From: Sphingobacterium daejeonense
GTDB taxonomy: Bacteria; Bacteroidota; Bacteroidia; Sphingobacteriales; Sphingobacteriaceae
Direction: 5' to 3'
NCBI RefSeq assembly: GCF_901472535.1
Contig: NZ_LR590470.1
Location: 4,340,001-4,404,000, forward strand
DNA: 64,000 nucleotides
How positions within the stretch are numbered: the stretch's first letter is position 1; each line of letters begins with the position of its first letter. The translations under genes and the position numbers were made by a program. Below the pieces are notes generated by a model that was not told the origin of the DNA, searched no databases, and saw only the letters and a list, made by a program, of their open reading frames with translations. Positions 1 through 9,095 of this stretch are shown here, piece by piece.

Positions 1-1523
1 ATATCATTGATGGTCATCGAGGTCAATGCTGGTAAACCGGCACGTGCTCTAACTTGATTGATATAAGTTAATCCTTTAGCCGTATTGCCTAACTCAAATG
101 CGGCTTCTGAAGCAATCAAAACAGCTTCCGCAAATCTAAATCTAGGGTACCAAAGGTCACTGTTACGACCACGCGTAGAAGCCAATGGAGTTTCATCCAA
201 AAATTTCCTGAAAAAGAAACCAGTCTTATTGACATATTGAACGTTGGAAGTGATAGGTCCATTTTCAGATGTAATAAGTCCGTTTGCATCAGTAGATCCT
301 AAATCACCAGTCTTATTCACATAAACACCATTCTGCAACACTTTTTGCCCTGCTTGAAGCACTACAGTTTCACCTTTAAAATCCGCACCTGGCAAAATAA
401 CAGTCCCTGCTAAACGAGGATCCTTATCTTTGAACAAATCCAAAGGTGAATTATAGAAAATATAATTGCCAGAAGCATCTTTGGTCTTTAATTCTCCATT
501 CCTTGAATTTTTATATTCAAAATCCTCCACCAAGTTTAAGATAGGACCAGCATAAGCTCTATCGATATCTTCAGCATGTGAAGCCGGAATATTAACTCTC
601 GTAAAGCCAACAGTTAACCCCGGATAAATATAATCCTTAGCCCAAATTACTTCTGTATTATTCTCTTTGATATTAATTGCTTCATAAAAGTTCCGACTTA
701 AATCCTCAGGCTTTTTCAACATAAGGTTATATTTACCACTGTTGATAACTTGCTCAGAAGCATCCAAAGCCAATTGATAATATTTTGGTGCTTCAGAAGC
801 CGGAATTCCAACTTCACCACCTGAAGTACGAATCGGACTAGTCATCTTATTGTTGTAATTAGCAATAGAACCTGCATAAATTGCTGCTCTTGCCTTTAAC
901 ATTAATGCTGCCCATTTATTCGCGCGTGCTGCCTTTGTAGCCGGCACATCAGTCATATTACCTACAATGGCATCCACCTCAGAGATCACATAATCGTAGA
1001 TCCCTGCTTCTGTAGATCGTGGGTATTGCAAAGCTGTAATATCCATCCCTGGGACATAATCAAACACCTCATCGCCAACAATCGGCATACCGCCAAGACC
1101 TTTCGCCATATTGAAGTATATCCAGGCCCTTAAGAATCTCGCCTCAGCCTCATATCCAGCACGTTTATCCTCAGCAATAGTCGAGCTTGCACGTAAGCCA
1201 GCCAAAAACTGGTTGATATTACGTATCAATGTATAGTCATAAACTCGCCATTGGGTATCAGAATAAGTTTGGATATTATCAGGACCACCATCCGATTTGC
1301 CAGCCTCATCAAGTATGGTAAAAGTGTAGGAATCATCAGTACTCTGACCCCACTGAACTCTGCCATAATAATTTGCCAACACAGACTTGATCATAATCTC
1401 GTCGGTATAAACTTGTTGTTCCGTTAAAATCTGATCCGGATTCTGATCTAAAATCTTATTACAACTCGCAGAAAACAAAGCAAGGAGAATAAGCGCTTTA
1501 TATTTGTTTGAAAATCTTTTCAT
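1..1523 (-). CDS. SusD/RagB-family outer-membrane lipoprotein, partial (3' end outside window)
   Basis: Open frame on the minus strand from the ATG at 1523 to the window edge, about 507 residues without a stop. The N-terminus is a lipoprotein signal (MKRFSNKYKALILLALFSAS followed by Cys), then the typical SusD text NKILDQNPDQ. Further on come the RagB/SusD helical region (EARFLRAWIYFNMAKGLGG) and, near the cut end, FAEAVLIASEAAFELG and a YINQVRARAG-type motif. SusD proteins cap the SusC channel and bind the glycan or oligosaccharide at the cell surface. It lies 30 bp downstream of the susC-like gene on the same strand, the usual paired order. Family is certain; substrate is not visible. Confidence 0.93.
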   Translation of the reverse strand, partial: MKRFSNKYKALILLALFSASCNKILDQNPDQILTEQQVYTDEIMIKSVLANYYGRVQWGQSTDDSYTFTILDEAGKSDGGPDNIQTYSDTQWRVYDYTLIRNINQFLAGLRASSTIAEDKRAGYEAEARFLRAWIYFNMAKGLGGMPIVGDEVFDYVPGMDITALQYPRSTEAGIYDYVISEVDAIVGNMTDVPATKAARANKWAALMLKARAAIYAGSIANYNNKMTSPIRTSGGEVGIPASEAPKYYQLALDASEQVINSGKYNLMLKKPEDLSRNFYEAINIKENNTEVIWAKDYIYPGLTVGFTRVNIPASHAEDIDRAYAGPILNLVEDFEYKNSRNGELKTKDASGNYIFYNSPLDLFKDKDPRLAGTVILPGADFKGETVVLQAGQKVLQNGVYVNKTGDLGSTDANGLITSENGPITSNVQYVNKTGFFFRKFLDETPLASTRGRNSDLWYPRFRFAEAVLIASEAAFELGNTAKGLTYINQVRARAGLPALTSMTIND

Positions 1524-1553
1524 TACTAATCAATTTTAGGTTGTAAATTCAAT

Positions 1554-4500
1554 TTATAGAGTCAAATTGATCCCAAAGTTCATAATCCTAGTCGTTGGAT
1601 AAACCAAGCCATTCGTCGCATTGATCTCAGGATCTAATCCCTTTAAATTCGAGAATGTCAACAAGTTCTGACCAGAAAAATAAACCCTGATACGCTTCAT
1701 ATTGATCTTGTTGGTCAACCCTTCTGGAAGTGAATAACCAAACTCAAGATTTCTTAACTTGATGTAACGTACAGTAGTCTTCCAGAAATCACTGTTCCAA
1801 TAGTTACTGTGATTCGAGTTACCGATTAATAACATCGGATATTTACCCGGAATTAGTTCGCTGTTGGCATCATAAATATCTGATAAACGCCATGTATCCT
1901 CCATATAATGCTGTGCATTGTTACCTCCGTCATGGAAAGGATTTCTTTGCTCCCACTCCATGAAATAGGTATTCAAAGCACTTCCCGATAAGTCAAATGC
2001 TAAATCAAAATTGCGCCATGAAAAACCAAAGTTCATACCATAGTTGAAAATAGGAGTAGAATCTTGACGGTAACCAATCGGACGCTCATCTAATCCGTTG
2101 ATAACCCCATCGCCATTTTGATCTACATATTTAATGTCTCCCGGACGCAATGTCTTGTTTCCTTGACGGTCGTTGTCGATTTGCCAATTAGCAATTTCTT
2201 CCCAACTCTGGAACTGACCATCAGACTCTAAACCCCAATTGATATAACCATAACGCTCATTAATAGAATTACGGTAAACATTCCATGAATTGCTGAAACG
2301 TGGCTTATATTGATTCCAATCAAAGAAACGTGAATAAGTGGCATTGGCTCCTATACTATAGTTCAAATCACCTAAACGGTCTGCCCATTTAATCATCGCA
2401 TCCATACCCGTGATAACGTCTGAGTTTAAGTTTTCGCTAGGCAAGGAAAATCCAACTTCTGACGGAAGCAGAATATCATACCTTGAAGCCGGTAAACCTG
2501 TTCTGATACGGCGAAAGTAATCTACAGTACCTGATAATTTTGAATCCAATAATGCAAAGTCAATACCTATGTCTAACATTTTAGCTTTGATCCAAGATAA
2601 AGTAGTCACTGGCAAACCTCTAGGCTGTGACCCTAAAACATATTTACCGTCAATTACAGAACCACCTGTTTTGTAGTTGAAACCTGGCATATATCCAAAT
2701 GCACTGTATCCAGAAACCTCATCATCACCTAACAAACCATACGACGCCCTTATTTTAAAATCATTAACAACGCTCAAGCCACTGTTTTGCCAGAAATTCT
2801 CTGCTGAAGCTCTCCATCCAACAGATCCTGCAGGGAAAAATCCCCATCTATGGCCCGGAGGAAATTTCCATGAACCATCATATCTTCCTGATAATTCAAC
2901 CAAATATTTCCCTTCAAAATCATAATTAAGACGTGCTGTGTAACCTATTCTACCTTGGGTATTGTTTCCCTCGTCATTATAGGTATCCATGGTCTGATAA
3001 TCTATTAATTTCAATGAATTTGAAGTAGGAATTGAGTGAACCCACGTCGTTGGAGTATTTCGTTGTATTGTTTCGAATCCTCCTAAAACGTTAATATTGT
3101 GACCATCTATAGCTTTAGTATAGTTCAATTGAATGTTTGAGGTTAACTCTTCTACATAACCCATCCTGCGCTCCCTCCAAGGGTTATTGTTCTCAAAAAT
3201 TACTGGATAAGTATCTGTGGGTTCATCATAACCATACAATTTATACGTGAATTCATGGTTATCCAATTTTTGAGCTGCATAATAGTATCCAACCAAAGCT
3301 TTTGCTTTTAACCCTTCAAATAGATCATACTCTGCATTGGCATTTAATTGTGCTACACGCCAAGTATCGGTGTATTTTCCAGAGAGGTCATAGTTCAACC
3401 AGGCGAAGTTGGTTCCAGGGTCAGTAGATGTTCTGGTAGGATAAAGTGGATTGTCGTTTGCAAAAGGTCTTTTTGTAGGCAGATTCCGGTATGTACCGAA
3501 AACTGGAAGCCAGTAATCGTCCGCTCCTGGAACCCCAGGATTGGTGCGGTTCTCATAGCGTCCGTTCATCGAAGCCCCAACTTTAAGCTTTTGGGTTATC
3601 TGGGACTCAACGTTCATCTGAATATTGGTACGCTTGAACCCTCCATAATTAACAATGATTGCATCTTGGTTCAAGTGACCAACACTGAAATAATAATTGA
3701 TGTTCTCGGAACCACCTGATGTATTTGCAGAAATATACTGTTGTGGTGATGTCTCCCAGATATAATCGTACCAGTCAAATGGAACATATCCCTTTTCGGT
3801 ACCCTGGCGCCACTTCTCCAAATCCTCCCTGCTATACGTCAATGACTTGCCCTGAACAGTTTCTGACTGAATGTAATTTTCAATGTAGGTTACTGCATTT
3901 GCTGGCTTGGCAAAAGTTGAAAGGTTCTGAAAGCCGTAGTTCCCGACTATATTGATAGTGTTTCCCGAATTGCGCTTACCTTTTTTGGTTGTAACAACGA
4001 TTACACCATTCGCTGCGCGAACACCATAGATAGCGGCAGAAGCATCCTTCAGAACAGCAATGGTTTCGATATCATTGAAATCCAAGTTATTGAATTGTCC
4101 GGCATCTTTCTGCACACCGTCAATGACATATAAAGGATTTCCCATGTTCCGAATCTGAAGGGCAGTGCTTGCTCCCGGACGACCATCCGTCTGGCGAGAG
4201 TTGATTCCCGGGATCTTACCAACTAAGGCTCCAGAAGTAGTCGAAGCTACTGAACGACTGATGTCATCTGCCCCAATTGTAGAAATCGCAGAAGTCAACG
4301 ACTCCTTCTTTTGGGTCATACCAAAACCTGTAACTACAACCTCTGTGATAGCCTCCGGATTGTTGTTTATTAAAAAAACAGAAATATTAGTGTCACTAGG
4401 CTTCACTTCTACTTCTTTTGTGGCATATCCTTGATAGGTAACAACTAAAATGGGATTCGTTTGCCCGGTAAGATTGATGGAAAAATTTCCATTGATGTCC

Positions 4501-4733
4501 GTAGAAGCTCCAATATTGGTCCCTTTAACGAAAATTGAAGCTCCTCCTAGTACATCACCAGAATCAGACGTAACTGTTCCGGTTAATGTTCGACTCTGAG
4601 AAAAAACCTGATTTATAAAAATCAAATTAAAAATTAATAGAATCGCAATTGATGATTTCACCTTCCCAAATGAAATCCAATTCTTAAAACTACACTGGTT
4701 AGTATATAAGTTTATCATTGGTGATAAGTTCAT
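1554..4733 (-). CDS. SusC/RagA-family TonB-dependent outer-membrane receptor
   Basis: 1059 residues. There is a long N-terminal signal region (hydrophobic SSIAILLIFNLIFINQVFSQ). A carboxypeptidase-regulatory-like domain follows at about 50-125 (GTVTSDSGDVLGGASIFVKG), then a plug domain with the SusC signature around 205-250 (VLKDASAAIYGVRAANG, VIVVTTKKG). The rest is a 22-strand barrel ending in TRIMNFGINLTL. It imports a ligand handed over by SusD, using TonB energy. It is followed by susD and preceded, after about 100 bp, by the MFS gene of the same strand. With the sugar enzymes upstream, the ligand is probably a glycoside or disaccharide; that is inference. Confidence 0.96.
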   Translation of the reverse strand: MNLSPMINLYTNQCSFKNWISFGKVKSSIAILLIFNLIFINQVFSQSRTLTGTVTSDSGDVLGGASIFVKGTNIGASTDINGNFSINLTGQTNPILVVTYQGYATKEVEVKPSDTNISVFLINNNPEAITEVVVTGFGMTQKKESLTSAISTIGADDISRSVASTTSGALVGKIPGINSRQTDGRPGASTALQIRNMGNPLYVIDGVQKDAGQFNNLDFNDIETIAVLKDASAAIYGVRAANGVIVVTTKKGKRNSGNTINIVGNYGFQNLSTFAKPANAVTYIENYIQSETVQGKSLTYSREDLEKWRQGTEKGYVPFDWYDYIWETSPQQYISANTSGGSENINYYFSVGHLNQDAIIVNYGGFKRTNIQMNVESQITQKLKVGASMNGRYENRTNPGVPGADDYWLPVFGTYRNLPTKRPFANDNPLYPTRTSTDPGTNFAWLNYDLSGKYTDTWRVAQLNANAEYDLFEGLKAKALVGYYYAAQKLDNHEFTYKLYGYDEPTDTYPVIFENNNPWRERRMGYVEELTSNIQLNYTKAIDGHNINVLGGFETIQRNTPTTWVHSIPTSNSLKLIDYQTMDTYNDEGNNTQGRIGYTARLNYDFEGKYLVELSGRYDGSWKFPPGHRWGFFPAGSVGWRASAENFWQNSGLSVVNDFKIRASYGLLGDDEVSGYSAFGYMPGFNYKTGGSVIDGKYVLGSQPRGLPVTTLSWIKAKMLDIGIDFALLDSKLSGTVDYFRRIRTGLPASRYDILLPSEVGFSLPSENLNSDVITGMDAMIKWADRLGDLNYSIGANATYSRFFDWNQYKPRFSNSWNVYRNSINERYGYINWGLESDGQFQSWEEIANWQIDNDRQGNKTLRPGDIKYVDQNGDGVINGLDERPIGYRQDSTPIFNYGMNFGFSWRNFDLAFDLSGSALNTYFMEWEQRNPFHDGGNNAQHYMEDTWRLSDIYDANSELIPGKYPMLLIGNSNHSNYWNSDFWKTTVRYIKLRNLEFGYSLPEGLTNKINMKRIRVYFSGQNLLTFSNLKGLDPEINATNGLVYPTTRIMNFGINLTL

Positions 4734-4835
4734 ATTGATTACTTTAGGTTAAATAAATCCTGAGTGCTTTTGAGAAGCACCTTGAACTTGAATATTTTTT
4801 GTTGTTCTATTTCTCCTTGAAAATAGAACCTTGGT

Positions 4836-6368
4836 TTATAAGTTGGTTGAAATGTCTACTGGTTTATAGCCTCCTTTCCTTTTGAAATAAATAAGTAATA
4901 TCAAATAGAACACAAACAATCCTGCCGGCAACAACGAAACTGTTGAAAGGGCAGATTTCTTAGCCTCATTTTCAACTTGCTGAACAACTCCCTTAACTTG
5001 GTCATCCTCGCCAGCTAACCTAACATGGTCGATAGATTGGTATTCTCCAAAAATGCTTTTCTTATCTAAAGTCATTAATTCTTCATGATAGTGGGTATTG
5101 TTGGTTTGGTCGTACGCCCGAAGTCCTTGGTCTATGTTTCCATCTTGTATAAATCCTAGGAACACTGCTCCAATTATGCCAACACCTAGTTGACCTACTG
5201 CACTTGTGATATTAAGTGCCAAAGCACCTCCACCCGGAAATTGCTCCGATACAACACCTAACATAGTACCCCATAAATAGGTCTTTCCAAGGGCATATAG
5301 CAATGAAGCCAACAGAATATACGCTCCAGTAGTAACTGATAATAATTGTAATCCTACTGCAGCAATCAGACAGCTAATCGTAAGGATGACTAATGGTGAA
5401 AAGATCTTGGTCACAGCACCTGAATACATCCTCAATACAGTCATTATAATTGCAGAAAAGACTAAAACCCAGCCGCCTTGGAATCCTAATTTCTTCATCT
5501 CAGGAGTCATCAAGTCTGTGATCCAACTGTCAGTCCCCAATTCCATCGTAGCCAAGGGAACCATAGCCAACAACAATAAAAAGAATAAACCCTTGCCCCA
5601 AGAACGAACGTAATAAGCAAAGACTCCTACCGATAACACAATCAAAATGATCTTTAAGGTTAAACCAATAGAAAACAAGTTCCCGATCTCAAAGACACAG
5701 AGACTGATAATTACCAATGCTCCCAATACCCCTACTTCCTTGAGCATATCGATATATTTCACACCTGCTTTAACCCGTTCGTTGACCGGAAAATGAACAT
5801 TGGCAATCAGCAAACCGTAAACAATTACAGGCAATAAAATAAAGCAAATGATAATCTTCCAATCTGTTTGAATAGATATTAAGCCTATCCCCAATAAACC
5901 TGCAATTGCTATACCCATCGGCCAACCTGCATGTAGAATATTCAACCATTTAGTTTTGTCTTTGGGGTACAGACTTGCAACAACAGGATTTACAACAGCT
6001 TCCGCAGCACCATTTCCCAACGCAAACAAAAAAGTCCCTAAATACAACATCCAATATCCATTGGCAAAAATGGTAATACCAACAGAAAGGACGTGACAGA
6101 TGAAAGCAAAGATCATTGACTTCTTATATCCAATGGAATCAATGATCAAGCTGAAAAACACAATACTTAAGGCAAATGGCCAAAAACTAACCCCAAAAAT
6201 CTCTCCTTGTTGAGTTTTACTCAAGTCAAACTTTACCGCCCAATCGGCCATCAAAAAGGAACGGAAAACAAAACCAAATGCAGAAGCTACCAATACGATA
6301 AAACAGCCCCAAAACAACTTATTCCTAGCACCAAAGCTAATAGTCTCTATATCTTTTTGTTCTGCCAT
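4836..6368 (-). CDS. MFS sugar transporter-like protein
   Basis: 510 residues with about 12 hydrophobic helices. The N-terminus is cytoplasmic (MAEQKDIETISFGARNKLFWG). A long hydrophilic insert near 415-475 precedes the last helix, and the protein ends with a basic tail (YFKRKGGYKPVDIST). Major facilitator permeases move small solutes across the inner membrane. The gene starts 5 bp after the TIM-barrel isomerase gene, so the two are probably co-transcribed. Context suggests import of a sugar or keto-sugar released in the periplasm. The exact substrate cannot be read from sequence. Confidence 0.9.
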   Translation of the reverse strand: MAEQKDIETISFGARNKLFWGCFIVLVASAFGFVFRSFLMADWAVKFDLSKTQQGEIFGVSFWPFALSIVFFSLIIDSIGYKKSMIFAFICHVLSVGITIFANGYWMLYLGTFLFALGNGAAEAVVNPVVASLYPKDKTKWLNILHAGWPMGIAIAGLLGIGLISIQTDWKIIICFILLPVIVYGLLIANVHFPVNERVKAGVKYIDMLKEVGVLGALVIISLCVFEIGNLFSIGLTLKIILIVLSVGVFAYYVRSWGKGLFFLLLLAMVPLATMELGTDSWITDLMTPEMKKLGFQGGWVLVFSAIIMTVLRMYSGAVTKIFSPLVILTISCLIAAVGLQLLSVTTGAYILLASLLYALGKTYLWGTMLGVVSEQFPGGGALALNITSAVGQLGVGIIGAVFLGFIQDGNIDQGLRAYDQTNNTHYHEELMTLDKKSIFGEYQSIDHVRLAGEDDQVKGVVQQVENEAKKSALSTVSLLPAGLFVFYLILLIYFKRKGGYKPVDISTNL

Positions 6369-6373
6369 TGCAA

Positions 6374-7222
6374 TTAAGATTTAAATTGTTGATAATAAAA
6401 CTCGAAACACTCTTGTGCTAAAATATCTGCACTCTCTGCCAATGGTCTCCAAATGCTCGCTGCACGAGCCAGCTCTTTTGAAGGTGAACCAAATGTTTCC
6501 AAAACAATAGCACCTTGGTAATTCACTTCCGCCAAAGCAGCCTTGATTTTGTCCCAACTTAAATGCCCTGTTCCTGGAGTTCCTCGGTCATTTTCATTGC
6601 CTTGAATATGTACGATCAAATCACCATATTTCAGAATTTCCTCCTCAATATGCTTTTCCTCTATATTAGCATGGAAAGTATCTAGCAATAACCGTAGGTT
6701 TTTATCGTTAATTTCTCCAATCAGATCTGCAGCCTGATCCAAAGTATTGATCATGTCAGTTTCAAATCGATTCAAGGGCTCCAAGGCAAGTGTAATTCCT
6801 TTACTCTTCGCATAGGCTGTGGCTTCAGCTAAATTCTCTAGACACCACATCCGTTCTTCATACTTCTGATCATCAGAGACCAAACGGGTCTTGCCAACTG
6901 CAGAATATAAGGGTCCACCAAAAATGGGACTCTCAAAATAATGAGCAATATCAACGCAGTCTTTGATGTATTGTAATCCTATTTTCCGAAATTCTGGATT
7001 GTCACTCGAAATATCTCGCTCAGCACCAAAAGCACCACTCACACTCAGCTTAATATCCAATTCTCGACTGTACTTTTTTATCTGCCCAAAATCAATCAGC
7101 GACTTGTCCTCTACCGCAACTTCAAATAGATCATAGCCTATTTCTTTAGCCTTTAGAATGATATCCCTGTTTTCCGTAGAAAACGGGGATACCCATACAA
7201 AGGAACTTATTCCAATATCCAT
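6374..7222 (-). CDS. Sugar phosphate isomerase/epimerase-like TIM-barrel protein
   Basis: 282 residues of the AP_endonuc_2/xylose-isomerase-like TIM-barrel fold. Visible motifs include an early strand GISSFVWVSPF, the Glu-rich metal-site segments LALEPLNRFETD and LLLDTFHANIEE, and VHIQGNENDRGTPGTGHLSWD, which carries the usual His and Asp ligands. The late segment is GAIVLETFG. Such proteins bind a divalent metal and isomerise or epimerise sugars. Next to Gfo/Idh/MocA and ThuA genes they are known from pathways that act on 3-keto-glycosides and related sugars. It lies 11 bp after the oxidoreductase gene. Confidence 0.9.
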   Translation of the reverse strand: MDIGISSFVWVSPFSTENRDIILKAKEIGYDLFEVAVEDKSLIDFGQIKKYSRELDIKLSVSGAFGAERDISSDNPEFRKIGLQYIKDCVDIAHYFESPIFGGPLYSAVGKTRLVSDDQKYEERMWCLENLAEATAYAKSKGITLALEPLNRFETDMINTLDQAADLIGEINDKNLRLLLDTFHANIEEKHIEEEILKYGDLIVHIQGNENDRGTPGTGHLSWDKIKAALAEVNYQGAIVLETFGSPSKELARAASIWRPLAESADILAQECFEFYYQQFKS

Positions 7223-7233
7223 AGCTCCAGACC

Positions 7234-8340
7234 TTAGAAAGTTGGGATCTCTACTCGTATACCACCTTTCATTGCAGACTCATGCGCGCATATACCAGCA
7301 AGTGTATAGTTTGCCGCAACCTCAGCATCAACCGCTGAATCACGACCCTCAACAATAGCAGCAACAAATTCTTGAACCAGGTGAGGATGTGAACCGCCAT
7401 GACCTGCTCCTTGTAAGAATGAAACATGGTTTGGATCATCTATCTTTTCACGCTTTGTAAAAGACGCAATCTCTGGAATCAACAAATCATCTGTATCAGG
7501 AACATCAATCCTAGAAGCATTCTCGCCACCGTCAAAAATAACGTGCTCCTCATCCTGCAATTGCTCCCACTCAAAAGACATCTTCGTACCATAAACATCA
7601 TAGCTCTCGCGGTATTGACGAACAACATCAAACAATGAACGTGTTGCTTCAGCAACGACATCCGAATTCTTTAATTTGAAAGTTGCGGTCTCTACAGCAA
7701 AAGGGGAGTTATATCTTTTCGCCAAATCTTCACTCAACCTACCAGATCCATGGCAAACAACAGATTCTGCCAACGTATTATTGATCCTTAACAAAGGTGA
7801 AATTGCATGCGTACCATTCAACATTGGTGGATAACCTTTCCAGTATTCCGCCCATCCTTCCATGCTCATGTCTTGGATATGCGACCCTCTTACAAATTGA
7901 ATCCTACCTAATTGGCCACTTTCTGCCAATTTAAGACCATACAGAAATTCTCTCGTATACAGTGCTGTTTCCATCATCATATACACCTTGTTAGCTTTAC
8001 GTTTTGCCTCCACGATAGCCTTACAATCCTCAACTGTCATCGCCATAGGGATAGTACAGGCAGTATGTTTATTGGCATTCAATGAAGCTAAGGTCATTTT
8101 TGCATGTTCAGGAACCGGTGTGACAACGTGGATTGCATCCACATCCTCACGCTTAACAACCTCCTCAAAGTCCGTGAAAATTAGGTCATCGCTTAAATTG
8201 AACTTCTCCTTCAATTCTCGCAAGGTCTCCGGATTTCTTGTACAAATACCCACCGCCTCAATGTTTGGGTGTTGCTGATAGATCGGTATAAATTCCTTAC
8301 CAAATCCCATTCCTACAATTACAACTGTGATCTTCTTCAT
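7234..8340 (-). CDS. Gfo/Idh/MocA-family NAD(P)-dependent oxidoreductase
   Basis: 368 residues. The N-terminus is a Rossmann fold (VVIVGMGFGKEFIPIYQQHP, matching G-x-G-x-G). The family lysine motif region HVVTPVPEHAKM lies near 75, with AKHTACTIPMAMT-like text near 95; the usual EKP is replaced by IPM. The C-terminal alpha/beta domain contains HAISPLLRI and GGSHPHLVQEF. Family members oxidise or reduce sugar hydroxyls, often at C3. The changed EKP motif is unusual and may mean altered catalysis. It is in an operon with ThuA upstream and the isomerase downstream. Confidence 0.9.
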   Translation of the reverse strand: MKKITVVIVGMGFGKEFIPIYQQHPNIEAVGICTRNPETLRELKEKFNLSDDLIFTDFEEVVKREDVDAIHVVTPVPEHAKMTLASLNANKHTACTIPMAMTVEDCKAIVEAKRKANKVYMMMETALYTREFLYGLKLAESGQLGRIQFVRGSHIQDMSMEGWAEYWKGYPPMLNGTHAISPLLRINNTLAESVVCHGSGRLSEDLAKRYNSPFAVETATFKLKNSDVVAEATRSLFDVVRQYRESYDVYGTKMSFEWEQLQDEEHVIFDGGENASRIDVPDTDDLLIPEIASFTKREKIDDPNHVSFLQGAGHGGSHPHLVQEFVAAIVEGRDSAVDAEVAANYTLAGICAHESAMKGGIRVEIPTF

Positions 8341-8355
8341 AATATATTTTAAGGT

Positions 8356-9084
8356 TTAAAGTTTTAATGCCCAATTGACAGAATTAATTAAAATGGCCTT
8401 GTAGTCCTTGTTCAGGTGACTATGTTGATCATGGCCTTGCGTGATACCTACTAACCTGGACTTTGGATGGTTAACAGTAAAAACTGCAGGATAAACTTTG
8501 CCAGTTTCCAAAGACTCACCAATTACCAAAACATCTATGCCTTTGCCAGCAGGATCAGGTTCGTGACGGTACAGCTCATCCTGAAAATTGAACTGTGGAC
8601 TTACATTTTTGGTAATAGCATGCCCATTGTTCACGACCAAGTTTTTAAATTCTTGAACCTTCTCATGACTCTTACTGCCACCACCCACATATTCAAAATT
8701 GTATTTCGGCCAATCATTCCAATTATACCATACCGCAGCATGCATCATGATCATAGGTTTTCCCTTTTGAATGAACTTCTCTATAGCCACCTTTGAAGGT
8801 GCCGCGATTTCTTGATTGTTAACCAAAATCAACAAATCTGTGCTCTTTAAATAATGAGCAATAGAATCCGTATTCTCAGTATATTGGACTTCCAAGTGAT
8901 CAAAGGAATCCAAGAATTTGGCGTCTTCATTTTTGTACCAACGTTGATAATCGTGAGATGAACCCCCTCCAACCATCAAAACTTTCTTTGGCTTACCTGA
9001 CTTTACTACGGCCTGTGCGAATAGTTCTGAACTAAACAACATCAGGATCATTCCTGCAACAATTACTAAATAGGTATTTCTCAT
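8356..9084 (-). CDS. ThuA-domain protein, exported
   Basis: 242 residues with a signal peptide (NTYLVIVAGMILMLFSSELFAQA). A single ThuA domain follows, class-I glutamine amidotransferase-like: KVLMVGGGSSHDYQRWY, IMMHAAVWYNWNDWP and HYGGGS-like text, then HEPDPAGKGIDVLVIGES and RLVGITQGHDQHSHLNKDYK. ThuA is named from trehalose utilisation in rhizobia, where it works with the ThuB dehydrogenase on 3-keto disaccharides. The signal peptide places this copy in the periplasm. It lies between the large ThuA-dehydrogenase gene and the Gfo/Idh gene with short spacers, consistent with one operon. Confidence 0.9.
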   Translation of the reverse strand: MRNTYLVIVAGMILMLFSSELFAQAVVKSGKPKKVLMVGGGSSHDYQRWYKNEDAKFLDSFDHLEVQYTENTDSIAHYLKSTDLLILVNNQEIAAPSKVAIEKFIQKGKPMIMMHAAVWYNWNDWPKYNFEYVGGGSKSHEKVQEFKNLVVNNGHAITKNVSPQFNFQDELYRHEPDPAGKGIDVLVIGESLETGKVYPAVFTVNHPKSRLVGITQGHDQHSHLNKDYKAILINSVNWALKL

Positions 9085-9095
9085 ATTCTAGATAT

